DNA of 36,731 nucleotides from Balneolaceae bacterium. Lineage in GTDB: Bacteria > Bacteroidota > Rhodothermia > Balneolales > Balneolaceae. Of the stretch, positions 1 through 7,793 are shown one piece after another. The translations under genes and the position numbers were made by a program. The notes beneath the pieces are model-generated. The model did no database searches and was not told where the DNA came from. It worked only from the letters and a program-made list of their open reading frames with translations. The stretch is from the NCBI GenBank assembly GCA_007134085.1, contig SLLL01000236.1:1-36731 (forward strand), in the 5' to 3' direction. The stretch's first letter is position 1. The number at the start of each line of letters is the position of its first letter.

Positions 1-1260
1 AGCCAAACCGGCCCTCGAAACCCGGAGGTTCAACGTCCGCATCTTTCCACCGAGGAGATGGGGCAGTACCTGCAATATGTGGTATCGCACGAGTTGGCTC
101 ATGCTCTGGGCTATCCGCACAATCAGCGCGGCAACACGGCTTATTCCATCGAAGATCTCCGTAACCCCGATTTTACGAACCAATTTGGAAATTCATCATC
201 CGTTGTAGGCCGAACAAGGTTCAACTATGTTGCCCAGCCGGAAGATGGAGATAATAAAGTGCACCGAAATGTTGGTGAGTATGACATCTGGTCGGTGAAA
301 TGGGCCTACTCCTGGCTGCCTCAGTTTAATACGCCCGAAGAGGAGAGAACTCTTTTGAACGAATGGATACTTGAACGAGCCGATAACCCTGCGATGCAGT
401 TTGGCTACGGACGCGGCGATTTTGACCCCACTCAAACCACAGAATCCATCGGTGATGATTGGGTACGTGCCAGCGAGCTTGGTATGAAAAATCTGCACCG
501 GGTTGTGCCCAACCTGAAAGAGTGGATGGGTGTTGAAGGGGAAAACTACGACGAAATAAGAATGCGCTACATGCAGCTTTATGTGCATTGGGGCAGGCTC
601 ACGGAGCGGGTGATCACTGCGATTGGCGGTTCACGCGAAGAGCACAAAGCATTTGGGCAGCCGGGCCCGGTGTACACTGCATTGACCAAAGAAGATCAGC
701 AGCGGTCGATGGCGTTTCTGGATGAGCACCTTTTTGCAACGCCCGAATGGCTTTTGGATAAGAGCCTGCTCAGAACGTTTGAACACGTTGGCACGGTAGA
801 GCGTGTGCGATGGTATCAAACCACAGGGCTGAATGCACTGCTTTCTCCGCATCGGTTGGAACGTTTAGTTGAACAACATGCCATGCTTGGGGATGATGCG
901 TACGATCCGGCTCTGTTCATGGACGAGTTGAGAAACAGTATCTGGAAAGAGCTGAATGCTTCAAACAGCATTGACCCCTACAGAAGAAACCTGCAGCGCG
1001 CCTATCTCGACAGAATGAGCTACCTGTTGAACGATGCATCGGCAGAGGCACCAAATCCCCCGGGAGATTATCGCCCTGATATTGGAATGGAAAACCTGAG
1101 GACGGATTTTCACATTCAGCACTCGGATATTCGTCCGCTAATTTTAGAACAGCTTCGTGAGCTTCAAACAGAAGCGGAAAGAGCATTACGTGGAGCTACG
1201 GACCGGTACAATCGAACCCACCTTGAGTATGTTTTGAAAAGAGTGGGGGAGATGATTTAA
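1..1260 (+). CDS. Zinc-dependent metalloprotease, DUF5117/DUF4953-like (5' end missing)
   Basis: The reading frame is open from base 1, so the gene begins upstream and only the C-terminal 419 residues are present. The zinc site HELAHALGYPHN (bases 88-123) matches the extended HExxHxxGxxHN signature of metzincin-like peptidases: the two HExxH histidines and the third histidine bind zinc and the Glu is the general base. After it comes RFNYVAQPEDG and then GEYDIWSVKWAYSW, which I recognise from the large secreted zinc proteases of Bacteroidota (DUF5117/DUF4953). In relatives as I remember them, the segment before RFNYVAQP reads roughly SIMDYA and carries the Met-turn; here bases 199-219 encode SVVGRTR, with no Met. 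The helical C-terminal part is typical of the family. A signal peptide would lie outside the window. The substrate is unknown. It converges on the acyl-CoA dehydrogenase across a palindromic terminator. Confidence 0.85.
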   Translation, partial: SQTGPRNPEVQRPHLSTEEMGQYLQYVVSHELAHALGYPHNQRGNTAYSIEDLRNPDFTNQFGNSSSVVGRTRFNYVAQPEDGDNKVHRNVGEYDIWSVKWAYSWLPQFNTPEEERTLLNEWILERADNPAMQFGYGRGDFDPTQTTESIGDDWVRASELGMKNLHRVVPNLKEWMGVEGENYDEIRMRYMQLYVHWGRLTERVITAIGGSREEHKAFGQPGPVYTALTKEDQQRSMAFLDEHLFATPEWLLDKSLLRTFEHVGTVERVRWYQTTGLNALLSPHRLERLVEQHAMLGDDAYDPALFMDELRNSIWKELNASNSIDPYRRNLQRAYLDRMSYLLNDASAEAPNPPGDYRPDIGMENLRTDFHIQHSDIRPLILEQLRELQTEAERALRGATDRYNRTHLEYVLKRVGEMI

Positions 1261-1277
1261 CCTTTTCATGTGTTGAT

Positions 1278-1317
1278 TTGCCACTAAGGCTCAGAAATTT
1301 CTGTGCCTTAGTGGCAA
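1278..1317. terminator. Near-perfect 40-base palindrome between convergent genes
   Basis: A 13-base arm TTGCCACTAAGGC (1278-1290) is exactly complementary to GCCTTAGTGGCAA (1305-1317), and the interior CAGAAATTTCTG (1292-1303) is itself a perfect palindrome; only the T/T at 1291 and 1304 is unpaired. It sits between the 3' ends of two convergent genes, so a bidirectional terminator is the simplest reading. Neither side has a long T-run, so termination strength is uncertain. Confidence 0.6.
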
Positions 1318-1376
1318 TCTTTCACTTTCCAGAAATGGATACGTATAGTTGTTCTTTGGAAAATTGCAGATATCAA

Positions 1377-2567
1377 CTACTCATTATACCCAAGCTCTTT
1401 TTTGATCTCTCTCGAGATGATTAACCGCTGAATTTCGGAGGTGCCTTCACCGATGGTCATTAGTTTCATGTCGCGCATAAAACGCTCTACGTGGTACTCT
1501 TTGGTGTACCCATAGCCGCCATGTATTTGTACGGCATCGAGAGTGGCACGTTCGGCAGCTTCTGATGCGTACAGTTTTGCCATGGATGCCTCTTTGGTGT
1601 ATGGCTTGCCCTGGTCTTTCAGCCAGGCGGCACGGTGAACGAGAAGCCGAGCCGCATCAATCTCCACAGCCATATTCACCATTTTATGCTCTATCGCCTG
1701 AAAATCACCAATTGAGCTGCCAAACTGTTTTCGTTCTTTTGCGTATTTCATCGATTCCTCAAGCGCACCACGGGCAATACCAACCGAAAGTGCACCAATT
1801 CCGATGCGTCCACCATCAAGTACTTTCATCGTATCGATAAATCCACGCCCAAGTTCACCGAGTAAATTTTCTGCGGGCACCTTCACATTGTCAAATACTA
1901 CTTCAGAGGTATCCGAAGTATTCATCCCAAGTTTATGCATGGGGGTTCCCGGCTTTACGCCGTCCCATTCGCGCTCAACAATAAATGCACTGATACCTTT
2001 GGTTCCAAGCGTTGGATCTGTTTTTGCGAGCACTACATACACATGCCCAACAGAACCTTGTGTAATAAACGTTTTTGTTCCGTTGATGATCCAATTGTCG
2101 CCATCTTTCGACGCTGTGGTTTTCATTCCGGATGCATCACTTCCCGATCCCGGCTCAGTTAAACACCATGCACCCAGTTTTTTGCCTGATGTGAGGTCAG
2201 GCATGTATTTCAGTTTCTGTTCATGATTTCCGGTAAGGTCAATATGTCCTGTTCCGAGGGACGTGTGAGAGGCAACCGTGAGGGCGAGGGAGGCATCCCA
2301 GCGCGCAATTTCTTCAAGTGCGAGGCAAAAACTGATGGTATCGAATCCGGCTCCGCCATACTTTTCACTGTGATAGATGCCCAGCAAGCCCTGATCGGCA
2401 AGCATTTTTACTATTTCGTGGGGAAACTCTTTTGAAGCATCTCTTTCTATAACTGTAGGTGCTACATGGCGTTCTACAAAATCGCGAACACTGTCGCGAA
2501 TCATTTGATGATCTTCTGTTAGTTCAAAGGATATGTTGTTGGTTCGTTCAAGCAAATTAAGGTTCAT
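1377..2567 (-). CDS. Acyl-CoA dehydrogenase
   Basis: FAD-dependent enzyme that oxidises an acyl-CoA to the trans-2-enoyl-CoA, the first step of beta-oxidation, passing electrons to an electron-transfer flavoprotein. At 396 residues it is full length for the short/medium-chain family. It has the N-terminal helical domain (about 15-125), the mid beta domain with WCLTEPGSGSDASG, and the C-terminal helical domain with ERKQFGSSIGDFQA. The motif GEGTSEIQR near the end places the likely catalytic Glu at 374. The start gives MNLNLLERTNN and leaves a 111-base gap to fixX. A terminator in that gap suggests its own promoter or partial read-through from the fix genes. Next to fixABCX, it is a natural electron donor to that ETF. 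Chain-length specificity cannot be told from sequence alone. Confidence 0.93.
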   Translation of the reverse strand: MNLNLLERTNNISFELTEDHQMIRDSVRDFVERHVAPTVIERDASKEFPHEIVKMLADQGLLGIYHSEKYGGAGFDTISFCLALEEIARWDASLALTVASHTSLGTGHIDLTGNHEQKLKYMPDLTSGKKLGAWCLTEPGSGSDASGMKTTASKDGDNWIINGTKTFITQGSVGHVYVVLAKTDPTLGTKGISAFIVEREWDGVKPGTPMHKLGMNTSDTSEVVFDNVKVPAENLLGELGRGFIDTMKVLDGGRIGIGALSVGIARGALEESMKYAKERKQFGSSIGDFQAIEHKMVNMAVEIDAARLLVHRAAWLKDQGKPYTKEASMAKLYASEAAERATLDAVQIHGGYGYTKEYHVERFMRDMKLMTIGEGTSEIQRLIISREIKKELGYNE

Positions 2568-2610
2568 TTAATGAATGATTTTTAAGATTAAAAGCGCTTC
2601 CAAAAGATAA

Positions 2611-2638
2611 TGAAAAAATTGGGAACAGCAGTTCCCAG
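2611..2638 (-). terminator. Intrinsic terminator after fixX
   Basis: On the minus strand TGGGAAC-TGCT-GTTCCCA forms a 7-bp stem with a 4-base loop and is followed by ATTTTTTC. It lies 41 bases past the fixX stop and 53 bases before the acyl-CoA dehydrogenase start, so it separates the fixABCX transcript from that gene. Confidence 0.75.
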
Positions 2639-2678
2639 TCGAAAAAAATTCCCGAAGTATTTCACCAGATAACAAAAA

Positions 2679-2981
2679 TTACCCGTAGTTCCAGGTTACA
2701 CCGCGTCCAATTTCGGGATCGGGAAATTCCCAGCTAACTGCACCCTGATCGCATGCATACATGCAGGTACCACACTCTATACAATCTTCAACCTGGAAAT
2801 GGACCTTACCATTTTCATCTTTGGTATAGCAATTTGCCGGGCAAACGTAGGTGGTACACTTATGGGGGCAGGTAGAATTGCAAATATCTGTATCTACAAC
2901 AATATGAGGTTTAATCTCAGATTTTGCCTGATTACGATAACTTACAAGCCCAAGCCGTTCAGGTAGTGAGAGGAGTTTCAT
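2679..2981 (-). CDS. fixX: Ferredoxin-like protein FixX (electron-transfer partner of FixC)
   Basis: A 100-residue iron-sulfur protein with nine cysteines (34, 38, 42, 47, 51, 67, 70, 73, 77). The stretch CIECGTCMYAC is a [4Fe-4S] motif, and the ending ISW/VSW-x-(Y/F)P...G followed by WNYG is characteristic of FixX and of the C-terminal domain of ETF-quinone oxidoreductase. With FixC it forms the split equivalent of ETF:quinone oxidoreductase, moving electrons from the ETF flavins towards the membrane quinone. The number of cysteines would allow a second cluster, but I cannot establish that from sequence. It is last in fixA-B-C-X, 175 bases after fixC, and is followed by a terminator. Family assignment is secure; whether the complex bifurcates electrons is open. 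Confidence 0.92.
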   Translation of the reverse strand: MKLLSLPERLGLVSYRNQAKSEIKPHIVVDTDICNSTCPHKCTTYVCPANCYTKDENGKVHFQVEDCIECGTCMYACDQGAVSWEFPDPEIGRGVTWNYG

Positions 2982-3044
2982 TTGGAAGGTGTTTTTTGAT
3001 TAATGTAAAATTTTTATGAAATAAAGACTGATGCAATGAAACGA

Positions 3045-3151
3045 AGTTGACAGTTGCAGTAACCAATTGACAACTATTGAACCATATTAATGATAATGTT
3101 CAAATATATTCAGCTCTAAAATTGTAAACTGTCAACTGCTGACTTGCCAAC
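3045..3151. repeat. Degenerate heptamer inverted repeat between fixC and fixX
   Basis: AGTTGACAGTT (3045-3055) is exactly complementary to AACTGTCAACT (3127-3137). Both arms continue as degenerate 7-base units: AGTTGAC, AGTTGCA on one side and GTAAACT, GTCAACT, GCTGACT, TGCCAAC on the other. No coding signal is seen. It could fold in the fix mRNA. Confidence 0.6.
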
Positions 3152-3156
3152 TGAAG

Positions 3157-4479
3157 TTACAACGCTTTACCGCCCTTAATCCCCAACTTAAACAATTCCC
3201 AGTAGGACGCATGCCGCTTAATGGCACCACGCAACATGGTTCGGGACTTGGGTGTTGGTTCATTATTGATGCTGAAGAAATTTCGTCCGAAATCACAAAT
3301 CAGGTTTGGTACTTTTTGCGTCATAACCGGATCGTGCAACAGATGAACAGCATCCTGGAAATTGTTGATATCTTTCATGATATAACTGTCTTCAAGTGCT
3401 GTTTGGTATGCTTTCATTGCTTCTTCACCAAAATCGCCTTTCTCTTTCGCTTTGGTGATTGCTTCAGCAGCTAAAATTCCTGACCGCATGGCATAATCCA
3501 TTCCCTGTATGGCTTTACCTGCATTCATCAGCAGGTTAGCGGCTTCGCCACAGATAACCAGTCCCGCTTTGTACAGTTTTTCGGGCATAACACGTTTATC
3601 GCCGGAAGAGACAATGTGTGCCGAATACTCAACTACTTCTCCGCCACGAATCATATCAGCAATAACAGGATGTTTTTTAAAGTGATTTAACACATCATAC
3701 GGTGCCTGCTCTTTTTCGCGGAGATCTTTTAAACCAAGTACAAGTCCCAGAGAGATTGTGTCTTTATTGGTGTAAAGAAAACCACCGCCTTCAATGCCGT
3801 TCGTAGCAAAACCAACAAACTCATTACTCATTCCGCTATTTCCATTCAGTTGGAAGCGATCTTCAAGCACATTTTGATCGAACCGAATGATCTCTTTAAC
3901 ACCGGTAAGCATGTGGTCAGCCGGTACATATTTATCCTGCAAACCAACCTGTCTGGTGAGTAGATTGTTAACACCCTCTGCAATGATGATGGAATCAGCA
4001 AAAAACTTCTCTTCACCGGTTCTAATGCCAACGGCTTTTCCATCTTCCATGAGAATCTCTTCCACAAGGATGTTTGGCGCAATGAAAGAATCCATCGCAA
4101 AATCGCTCTCAGCGATAGCCTCCTCAACTTTTTCGGCAAGCCATCGGTCAAACTTTGATCGAAGCACAACGACCCCTGTGTAAGGAGCCTCGTTGAAATG
4201 GGAGGATTTAAAGTCTATTGAAAATGATGATTCTTCATCTAAAAACGTAAGCCTTCTGTGGTTGATGAATCTGTCCCACCCGGCATCTTCTTCCCAATAA
4301 TTTGGAACCAGTTTGGCAAGGTCGTTCCCCCACAAAACTCCACCGGATACATTCTTTGATCCGGGAAACTCACCTTTCTCAATAAGCAGAAATTTCATGT
4401 TGGCACGGGCAAGCATCATCGCAGCTGATAAACCCGCAACTCCGGCACCTACAATTATACAATCAAATTTTTCGTCCAT
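3157..4479 (-). CDS. fixC: FAD-dependent ETF-quinone oxidoreductase subunit FixC
   Basis: A 440-residue flavoprotein related to ETF:quinone oxidoreductase and geranylgeranyl reductases. The Rossmann dinucleotide motif GAGVAG is at residues 11-16, followed by an ADP-binding acidic residue in LLIEKGEFPGSKNVSGG, which is diagnostic of the FixC/ETF-QO family. A later segment, GLVICGEAANLLMNAGKAIQGMDYAM (given as a landmark at about residues 305-335), carries the second FAD contact and the conserved GAGxAxxGxxYA-like turn. The protein accepts electrons from FixAB and, with FixX, reduces the membrane quinone. It lies between two unusual heptamer repeats (148-base gap to fixB, 175-base gap to fixX), so translation coupling with its neighbours is unlikely even if they share one transcript. 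Confidence 0.93.
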   Translation of the reverse strand: MDEKFDCIIVGAGVAGLSAAMMLARANMKFLLIEKGEFPGSKNVSGGVLWGNDLAKLVPNYWEEDAGWDRFINHRRLTFLDEESSFSIDFKSSHFNEAPYTGVVVLRSKFDRWLAEKVEEAIAESDFAMDSFIAPNILVEEILMEDGKAVGIRTGEEKFFADSIIIAEGVNNLLTRQVGLQDKYVPADHMLTGVKEIIRFDQNVLEDRFQLNGNSGMSNEFVGFATNGIEGGGFLYTNKDTISLGLVLGLKDLREKEQAPYDVLNHFKKHPVIADMIRGGEVVEYSAHIVSSGDKRVMPEKLYKAGLVICGEAANLLMNAGKAIQGMDYAMRSGILAAEAITKAKEKGDFGEEAMKAYQTALEDSYIMKDINNFQDAVHLLHDPVMTQKVPNLICDFGRNFFSINNEPTPKSRTMLRGAIKRHASYWELFKLGIKGGKAL

Positions 4480-4488
4480 AGTTTTTTT

Positions 4489-4618
4489 AGTCTTGAGTAG
4501 TGAGTCTTGAGTCCTGAGGAATCATGTCAGTCTTCAAATCAATAATAATCATATACATTATAGAGGTGACTTAATTTTTTTCTTAACTCTCAAGACTCAA
4601 GACTCAAGACTCATGACT
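4489..4618. repeat. Inverted arrays of a 7-base repeat (TCTTGAG) between fixB and fixC
   Basis: Bases 4491-4518 are four head-to-tail heptamers: TCTTGAG, TAGTGAG, TCTTGAG, TCCTGAG. Bases 4589-4616 are the same unit inverted: CTCAAGA three times, then CTCATGA. The 30-base arms 4489-4518 and 4589-4618 match at 26 positions when one is reverse-complemented, with a 70-base AT-rich loop. The array fills nearly all of the fixB-fixC gap. Confidence 0.85.
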
Positions 4619-4627
4619 CGCATCTAT

Positions 4628-5605
4628 CTAATTACTTTTCACTTTTTTCAGTTCTTCGATAAACGGGGGCAGGATTTTGTAAAGGTCTCCAACAATGCCG
4701 TAGTCCGCAATTTCAAAAATAGGTGCATCGGGGTCTTTGTTGATGGCAACAATCACTTTACTGTTTGCCATGCCTGCCACATGCTGTATAGCTCCTGAAA
4801 TACCTATGCCAATATAAAGCTGTGGAGAAACCACTTTACCGGTTTGCCCAATCTGAAGGCTGGGATCATATACTCCCGCTTCTGTAAGAGCACGGGATGC
4901 ACCAATGGCGGCGTTAAGCACAGATGCCAGTTCATCCACAAGTTTGCGAGCTTCTTCATCTTTTACACCACGTCCGGCAGCAATCACCGTTTCTGCTTCG
5001 GAGAGATCAATTTTATCGCCTGCTGCGCCAATAATCTCTTTTAGTGTGATCTGGAGCTGATCATCACCAAACTCAAACGGAATAGCTTCAACCGTAGCGG
5101 CTGACTCCATCTCAACCACATCATATGAGCCTGACCGTACAGTAAGAACAACAGGTGTGCCTTCCGCTTGTACTGCTGAGATAATTTTTGATGCCATTAC
5201 GGGGCGCTTAGCCTTTACACCTGAATCTGTGAGTTCAAATTCGGATACATCAGCCAGTGAAGCAGCCTCCAGATTGGCAGCAAGCGCGCCAAGAATATCT
5301 TTCGAGCCCTCCGTTGATGCGAATGCTACCACATGAGGCTTGATCTGTTGAACAGCTGTGGACAGAGCCCGAAGGAGAGGGGCATTCAGATGATTCTTGA
5401 AAATTGGGTTTTGGATGGTATAGATTTCATCCGCGCCGTACTGTTTCAGGCTTACGGCGGCAGGAGTGGGGTCTGCATCAATCACAAGAGCGGCTGATTT
5501 TAGCCCGTGCTGTGCTGCAAGTTCATTACATCGTGACAGCACTTCGAGTGATGACCGTTTAATTTTTCCTTCATTTACAGAGATATAAGTTAGGAGTGTA
5601 CTCAT
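4628..5605 (-). CDS. fixB: Electron transfer flavoprotein alpha subunit (FixB)
   Basis: A 325-residue ETF alpha chain. The C-terminal FAD-binding half (about 190-325) is clear, with GRGVKDEE, a [20 protein letters not shown] segment and [19 protein letters not shown], the conserved loops that hold the FAD adenine and ribityl chain. The N-terminal domain has the alpha/beta fold shared with ETF beta. With FixA it forms the soluble heterodimer that takes electrons from acyl-CoA dehydrogenases or NADH. It starts 58 bases after fixA, consistent with co-transcription. Known relatives include both ordinary beta-oxidation ETFs and bifurcating FixAB; gene order with fixC and fixX favours the FixAB group. 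Confidence 0.94.
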   Translation of the reverse strand: MSTLLTYISVNEGKIKRSSLEVLSRCNELAAQHGLKSAALVIDADPTPAAVSLKQYGADEIYTIQNPIFKNHLNAPLLRALSTAVQQIKPHVVAFASTEGSKDILGALAANLEAASLADVSEFELTDSGVKAKRPVMASKIISAVQAEGTPVVLTVRSGSYDVVEMESAATVEAIPFEFGDDQLQITLKEIIGAAGDKIDLSEAETVIAAGRGVKDEEARKLVDELASVLNAAIGASRALTEAGVYDPSLQIGQTGKVVSPQLYIGIGISGAIQHVAGMANSKVIVAINKDPDAPIFEIADYGIVGDLYKILPPFIEELKKVKSN

Positions 5606-5663
5606 TGTAATAATTTACTAATAGGGTTAGATAGAATAGTTTTGCGCAAAGAAATCACCGCGG

Positions 5664-6434
5664 TCAGATCACATTTTCGGCAGTGTCGAGCAGTTGAGCA
5701 ACTTGCCTTGCAATCTCGTCCGGTTCGCCTTCATATTTCTTGCCAGCTTGCCGGGCTGGTTTTTCTTCATAAGAGAGTACAGCCGTTTTCACGCTTTCAC
5801 CGGTAACATCTCCGGCTAAATCCGCAATGGAAATCGTATCAACAGGCTTTCGTTTAGATTGCATAATGCCCTTCAGATTGGGGATGCGGGGATCGTTCAT
5901 ATCATTCGAACAGGTTACAAGCCCGGGAGATGGCACTTCAAGCAGTTCCTGTCCGGTATCGCCCTGGCGTTTCACAACAAGATTTTCCCCTGATACTTCG
6001 AGGCCAACAGCATTCGTGGCGTAGGGAAGTGAGAGCATCTCTGCCAGCATGGTTCCGGTTAGGCCGGCATCAGTATCCTGCGATTGTTTGCCACACAGAA
6101 TAAAATTGTACTCTTTATCCTTGAAAAAATTGGCGAGTATTTTTGCGTAGCTGTATGAGTCGAGATTTTCATCGCCGGTAGTGAGAATGTGAGCCCCTGA
6201 GTCGGCGCCCATTGCTAGTGCTTTACGAATGGCCTCTTTAGCTTTTTCGGGGCCAATCAATACAACTTCAATCTCTCCGCCGTGTGCCTCTTTCATTACA
6301 AGAGCTTCTTCAACAGCAGAGGCGTCGTAGGCATTAAGAATGTTTCTGTCAGCATCCTGAATTAGCTGGCCATCTTTTATTTGCAGGGGTGCATTAACAT
6401 CGGGTACTTGTTTTATACAAACGTAAAATTTCAT
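5664..6434 (-). CDS. fixA: Electron transfer flavoprotein beta subunit (FixA)
   Basis: A 256-residue ETF beta chain beginning MKFYVCIKQVPD, the usual start of the family. The ETF-beta signature is present as VKRQGDTGQE...PGLVTCSNDMNDPRIPNL at about residues 154-189. This subunit binds the second nucleotide: AMP in ordinary ETFs, FAD in bifurcating ones. It is the first gene of fixABCX. The 222 bases upstream (6435-6656) hold no gene; they must contain its promoter, but I see no box I would defend. The upstream gene runs in the same direction and ends in a weak CCTGA/TCAGG hairpin over its stop codon. Confidence 0.94.
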   Translation of the reverse strand: MKFYVCIKQVPDVNAPLQIKDGQLIQDADRNILNAYDASAVEEALVMKEAHGGEIEVVLIGPEKAKEAIRKALAMGADSGAHILTTGDENLDSYSYAKILANFFKDKEYNFILCGKQSQDTDAGLTGTMLAEMLSLPYATNAVGLEVSGENLVVKRQGDTGQELLEVPSPGLVTCSNDMNDPRIPNLKGIMQSKRKPVDTISIADLAGDVTGESVKTAVLSYEEKPARQAGKKYEGEPDEIARQVAQLLDTAENVI

Positions 6435-6656
6435 GCTTGATGGTTTCTTTTTCTGAGTTTATGGAAACGCTTTTTTGATATCCATTGAATATACAAAAGA
6501 TGATACTAAAAACTTATCCGTGAGGTTAGAGTTTGATGGAAGATGGCTGTGATTTGTATGTCTTCCAGAACCGTTACAGTTCAATAAGATCGGCCGTTTA
6601 ATAATTCAGAAATGTTAACTACTGGTGAATAAACAAAGAGAAACCCTGAGAATGTT

Positions 6657-7640
6657 TCAGGAATTTGTTCGCATTTCACCTGTTTGATTCTGGCCGGCAA
6701 AATCCTTGGCTCTGTCAGTCATCTGCCGGAATGTTCCCGAAACGGATTTCAGGCGTTCATCCCATTCCGCATTTACCTCAACACCATCAATGGATTGATG
6801 ATACGTAACCAGCGTATATGCAGTGGCGAAGGGATCAAAAACAGCCCGAATAATCAGAGAAGAGAGCAGGAATACACTTACCAACGTAATAACCTGAAAC
6901 CATCCGGTATCGAACATCATCATCAGAATAATTCCGGGAATACCCAGTAAAATGATGAGTGCCAGAAAGAAAGCCTTTCCCAGAAACCATACTTTTATGG
7001 CTGTCATCAAAACCGGCTTGTACACTTGAGCATAGAGTATGATACCGTGCCGAGCATTTGTCCAGACATTTTTTCCATCTTTGGCAATGGCATAAGAGAG
7101 AATTGCCTCATCAATATATGACAGTGACTGGTTAACGATGGTTGAGGCCCAACGGGCAATTTTAGTGGCACCGCCACCAAGCGGAAGCATATCTACTATG
7201 CGTACAAACCGTCTGGTGAAGCGCCTCACAACCCGGTCAGTCATCTTGTTTAGCGCAAATAGAATGCTTACATCACGAAAATTTTGCTGTACAATTTCCC
7301 TTCCATATGCAATTTGTGATTTACCCTCAGGTACTTCGCCTTCAGTTAGATATTTCGTGAGAACGGCAATGTGAGCGCCCTTTACCAGATAAAGCAGATA
7401 TCGTTTACCAAAAGCGAGAACTGCAAATGGCCCGGCTACAGCCATGATGAAAAAAATCACCGCCAAAATTTCTACACGTGATGAAAAGAATACGGCAATG
7501 CCGCCAAATATGCCCAACCAGAGTACTGCGGCCAGAAAAAATCCTCCGTAAACAATAATATTCAGGCCAAGGAAGGGTGTAGTTTTTACGAGTAAGCCAA
7601 ATGCTTTTTTGAATGCGCCATTGTCTTTGAGAGAGCTCAT
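6657..7640 (-). CDS. Integral membrane protein of unknown function
   Basis: A 327-residue protein I do not assign to a named family. Two hydrophobic blocks are clear: residues about 20-77, which hold two or three membrane segments, and about 210-275, which hold another two or three, including KAFFLALIILLGIPGIILMM. Between them is a long amphipathic, Arg/Lys-rich stretch (about 95-205) with RRFTRRFVRI. The C-terminal about 35 residues are polar. No signal peptide, enzymatic motif or transporter signature is visible. The arrangement of two membrane pairs around a central soluble section resembles bacterial glycerophosphoryl-type or 'choline transporter-like' bundle proteins only vaguely, so I leave it unassigned. 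It is a single gene, 222 bases upstream of fixA on the same strand and downstream of citrate synthase and its terminator. Confidence 0.75.
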   Translation of the reverse strand: MSSLKDNGAFKKAFGLLVKTTPFLGLNIIVYGGFFLAAVLWLGIFGGIAVFFSSRVEILAVIFFIMAVAGPFAVLAFGKRYLLYLVKGAHIAVLTKYLTEGEVPEGKSQIAYGREIVQQNFRDVSILFALNKMTDRVVRRFTRRFVRIVDMLPLGGGATKIARWASTIVNQSLSYIDEAILSYAIAKDGKNVWTNARHGIILYAQVYKPVLMTAIKVWFLGKAFFLALIILLGIPGIILMMMFDTGWFQVITLVSVFLLSSLIIRAVFDPFATAYTLVTYHQSIDGVEVNAEWDERLKSVSGTFRQMTDRAKDFAGQNQTGEMRTNS

Positions 7641-7739
7641 ACTAATTGGATGATATTTTTTAATTATCGGCTTGCAGCCTGATTGATTACCAATTACATA
7701 TACGACAAAGTAAATACAAATAGCTCAATTAAAAGGCAT

Positions 7740-7769
7740 AAAAAAACCCGCTGAGAGATGTCAGCGGGC
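7740..7769 (-). terminator. Strong intrinsic terminator of citrate synthase
   Basis: On the minus strand the stem CCCGCTGA / TCAGCGGG with loop CATCTC is followed by a run of seven T. It starts 25 bases past the citrate synthase stop codon. Confidence 0.9.
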
Positions 7770-7793
7770 TTTGAATTTGATTAGATATCAGAA

